The notes under the pieces: generated by a model
What the model was told of the DNA's origin: nothing
The model's input: only the letters and a program-made list of their open reading frames with translations
The model's database searches: none
Translations under genes and position numbers: made by a program
In this document: positions 62,017-64,000 of the stretch, one piece after another
Position numbering within the stretch: position 1 is the first letter of the stretch
Layout of the letters: every line of letters begins with the position of its first letter
From: Streptomyces sp. CB02959
Lineage (GTDB): Bacteria > Actinomycetota > Actinomycetes > Streptomycetales > Streptomycetaceae
Assembly: GCF_002803155.1 (NCBI RefSeq)
Contig: NZ_NNBP01000021.1
Coordinates: forward strand, 1 to 64,000
Direction: 5' to 3'
DNA length: 64,000 nt

Positions 62017-62790
62017 TCAGAACCGCCGGGTGATCAGGGCCCGCTTGACCTCCTGGATCGCCTTGGTGACCTCGATACCGCGCGGGCAGGCGTCGGTGCA
62101 GTTGAAGGTCGTCCGGCAGCGCCAGACGCCGTCCTTGTCGTTGAGGATCTCCAGCCGCTGCTCGCCGCCCTCGTCACGCGAGTCGAAGATGAAGCGGTGC
62201 GCGTTGACGATCGCCGCCGGGCCGAAGTACTGGCCGTCGTTCCAGAACACGGGGCACGAGCTGGTGCACGCCGCGCACAGGATGCACTTGGTGGTGTCGT
62301 CGAAGCGCTCGCGGTCCTCGGCGGACTGCAGGCGCTCGCGGGTCGGCTCGTTGCCGGTGGTGATCAGGAACGGCATCACGTCCCGGTACGCCTGGAAGAA
62401 GGGGTCCATGTCGACGACAAGGTCCTTCAGCACCGTCAGGCCCTTGATGGCCTCGACGGTGATCGGCTTCTCCGGGTTGATGTCCTTGATCAGGGTCTTG
62501 CAGGCGAGCCGGTTGCGACCGTTGATCCGCATGGCGTCCGAGCCGCAGATGCCGTGGGCGCACGAGCGACGGAAGGTGAGCGAACCGTCCTGATCCCACT
62601 TGATCTTGTGGAGGGCGTCCAGGACGCGCTCCTTGGGATCGATCTCCAGCTGGAAGTCCTCCCAGCGGGCCTCCTCGGAGACCTCCGGGTTGAACCGGCG
62701 GATCCGGAAGGTGACACTGATCAGGTGGGAAGCGTCGTTCTCGGCCGCGTCCAGAGCCGCGGAGTGCTTGTCGAGAGTGGGGGTGCTCAT
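62017..62790 (-). CDS. sdhB: Succinate dehydrogenase iron-sulfur subunit
   Basis: A 257-residue subunit that carries electrons from SdhA to quinone. SCAHGICGSDAMRINGRNRLAC binds the 2Fe-2S cluster, CILCAACTSSCPVF and CTDACPRGIEVTKAI the 4Fe-4S and 3Fe-4S clusters. The C-terminal VTKAIQEVKRALITRRF is typical. Its ATG overlaps the sdhA stop by one base (TGATG). Confidence 0.96.
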   Translation of the reverse strand: MSTPTLDKHSAALDAAENDASHLISVTFRIRRFNPEVSEEARWEDFQLEIDPKERVLDALHKIKWDQDGSLTFRRSCAHGICGSDAMRINGRNRLACKTLIKDINPEKPITVEAIKGLTVLKDLVVDMDPFFQAYRDVMPFLITTGNEPTRERLQSAEDRERFDDTTKCILCAACTSSCPVFWNDGQYFGPAAIVNAHRFIFDSRDEGGEQRLEILNDKDGVWRCRTTFNCTDACPRGIEVTKAIQEVKRALITRRF

Positions 62791-64000
62791 CAGTACTTAC
62801 GCTCCATCGGCTGGTAGCGGGTCTGCACGACCGGCTTGTAGTCGAGCCGGATCGACTCGGAGCCGTCGGCGCCCACCTCGCGGTACGCCATGGTGTGCCG
62901 CATGAAGTTGACGTCGTCGCGGTTGGGGTAGTCCTCGCGGTAGTGACCGCCGCGGGACTCCTTGCGGGCCAGTGCCGACACCGCCATGACCTCGGCCAGG
63001 TCGAGCAGGTTGCCCAGCTCGATGGCCTCCAGCAGGTCCGTGTTGAAGCGCTTGCCCTTGTCCTGGATGGACACGTTGCGGTAGCGCTCGCGCAGCTCGC
63101 CGATCTTCTCGACCGCGGTCTTGATCGTCTGCTCTGTGCGGAAGACCATGACGTTGGCGTCCATGGTCTCCTGGAGCTCGTTGCGCAGCTCGGCCACCCG
63201 CTCGCCGCCGGTGGCGTTGCGCAGCCGCTCGACCTGCTCGGCGACCAGCGACGCCGGGTCCTCGGGCAGCTCGACGAAGTCCGCGGTGGCCGAGTACTCC
63301 GCCGCGGCGATGCCGGCCCGGCGACCGAACACGTTGATGTCCAGCAGCGAGTTGGTGCCCAGGCGGTTGGCGCCGTGCACGGAGACGCAGGCGACCTCGC
63401 CGGCGGCGTACAGGCCCGGCACGACGGTGGTGTTGTCGACCAGCACCTCACCCTCGACGTTGGTCGGGATGCCGCCCATGGCGTAGTGCGCGGTCGGCTG
63501 GATCGGGATCGGGTCCGTGTAGGGCTCGATACCGAGGTACGTCCGCGCGAACTCGGTGATGTCCGGGAGCTTGGCGTCCAGCTGCTCCGGCGGCAGGTGG
63601 GTCAGGTCCAGGTAGACGTGGTCGCCCTCGGGACCGCAGCCGCGGCCCTCGCGGATCTCCGTGTAGATGGAGCGGGAGACGACGTCGCGGGAGGCGAGGT
63701 CCTTCATGACGGGCGCGTACTTCTCCATGAAGCGCTCGCCGTCCTTGTTGCGGAGGATGCCGCCCTCACCACGGGCGCCCTCCGTCAGCAGGATGCCCAT
63801 CCGCCAGATGCCCGTCGGGTGGAACTGGAAGAACTCCATGTCCTCCAGCGGCAGCCCGCGGCGGTACACGGCGGCCTGGCCGTCACCGGTCAGGGTGTGG
63901 GCGTTCGACGTCACCTTGAAGAACTTGCCGGTGCCGCCGGAGGCGTAGATGACCGACTTGGCCTGGAAGATGTGGATCTCGCCGGTGGCCAGCTCGTAGG
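62790..64000 (-). CDS. sdhA: Succinate dehydrogenase flavoprotein subunit (5' end cut by window)
   Basis: The C-terminal 403 residues of SdhA; the reading frame continues past the right edge. YASGGTGKFFKVTSNAHTLTGDG, EFFQFHPTGIW and the catalytic region GARGEGGILRNKDGERFM plus HGANRLGTNSLLDINVFGRRAG (FAD/ATP-grasp strand) are family hallmarks. Followed by sdhB with a one-base overlap, so the two subunits are coupled. The N-terminal FAD-binding Rossmann part lies outside the window. Confidence 0.96.
   Translation of the reverse strand, partial: YELATGEIHIFQAKSVIYASGGTGKFFKVTSNAHTLTGDGQAAVYRRGLPLEDMEFFQFHPTGIWRMGILLTEGARGEGGILRNKDGERFMEKYAPVMKDLASRDVVSRSIYTEIREGRGCGPEGDHVYLDLTHLPPEQLDAKLPDITEFARTYLGIEPYTDPIPIQPTAHYAMGGIPTNVEGEVLVDNTTVVPGLYAAGEVACVSVHGANRLGTNSLLDINVFGRRAGIAAAEYSATADFVELPEDPASLVAEQVERLRNATGGERVAELRNELQETMDANVMVFRTEQTIKTAVEKIGELRERYRNVSIQDKGKRFNTDLLEAIELGNLLDLAEVMAVSALARKESRGGHYREDYPNRDDVNFMRHTMAYREVGADGSESIRLDYKPVVQTRYQPMERKY

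Overview
The window is very GC-rich bacterial DNA with almost every third codon position G or C. Gene content and order match a Streptomyces chromosome core: sucCD, purNH, folD, icd, mdh, a choline/betaine operon, trpS, glyA and sdhAB, with actinobacterial markers such as a DUF3017 protein, an SCO4848-type membrane protein, DUF397/DUF6879 proteins and WXG100-like proteins. I see no rRNA, tRNA, CRISPR array, insertion sequence or prophage integrase.

Layout. 1-3.4 kb: one end of a contractile injection system (sheath, inner tube, a cysteine-bearing baseplate-type protein, and the start of another gene), minus strand. 4.1-18.3 kb: central metabolism. sucC-sucD (TCA), a sigma-like protein, a PerM-like membrane protein, purN-purH (purines), two Pro/Gln-rich membrane proteins, folD (one-carbon), a DUF3017 protein, icd and mdh. 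18.5-21.6 kb: a three-gene operon in which a membrane protein and a small neighbour share a short IGDHNT(V/I)TNN motif resembling RHIM-type amyloid signalling motifs. 21.6-23.4 kb: a short basic protein, a Uma2-type nuclease-fold protein and an exported protein. 23.6-31.2 kb: betaine-aldehyde dehydrogenase, choline oxidoreductase, and a betaine-type ABC transporter with a fused double permease, all for osmoprotectant uptake and synthesis. 31.3-36.3 kb: a Pls/PosA-type membrane-bound NRPS translationally coupled to a BPL_N amidotransferase-like protein. 36.5-39.5 kb: a zinc-ribbon protein, FabV enoyl reductase and a secreted trypsin-like lipoprotein.

39.5-45.4 kb is an accessory regulatory island with two WhiJ-like modules (XRE/DUF5753 + DUF397 + SpoIIAB-like ATPase; XRE/DUF5753 + DUF6879 + small protein). 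At least three of its genes carry the rare TTA codon. The island surrounds an intact SCO4848-type gene, and an inverted, decayed copy of that gene's first 35 codons lies just upstream of the D-Ala-D-Ala carboxypeptidase gene. 46.8-53.8 kb: YihY, a 2'-5' RNA ligase-like protein, trpS, glyA (with a ZTP riboswitch in its leader), ornithine aminotransferase and a drug/metabolite-type permease. 53.9-57.1 kb: a MocR regulator divergent from an operon of two AhpD-like carboxymuconolactone-decarboxylase proteins and a PEP-mutase-family enzyme. 57.2-61.9 kb: a serine hydrolase, two type VII-like substrate proteins, an FBP zinc-finger protein, and a divergent alpha/beta-hydrolase/MerR pair. 62.0-64.0 kb: sdhB and the truncated end of sdhA.

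The housekeeping parts interlock. SucCD, Icd, Mdh and SdhAB are TCA enzymes. GlyA, FolD, PurN and PurH form the folate/purine axis that a ZTP riboswitch monitors. Functions are inferred from sequence motifs, family knowledge and neighbourhood only; no search was run.
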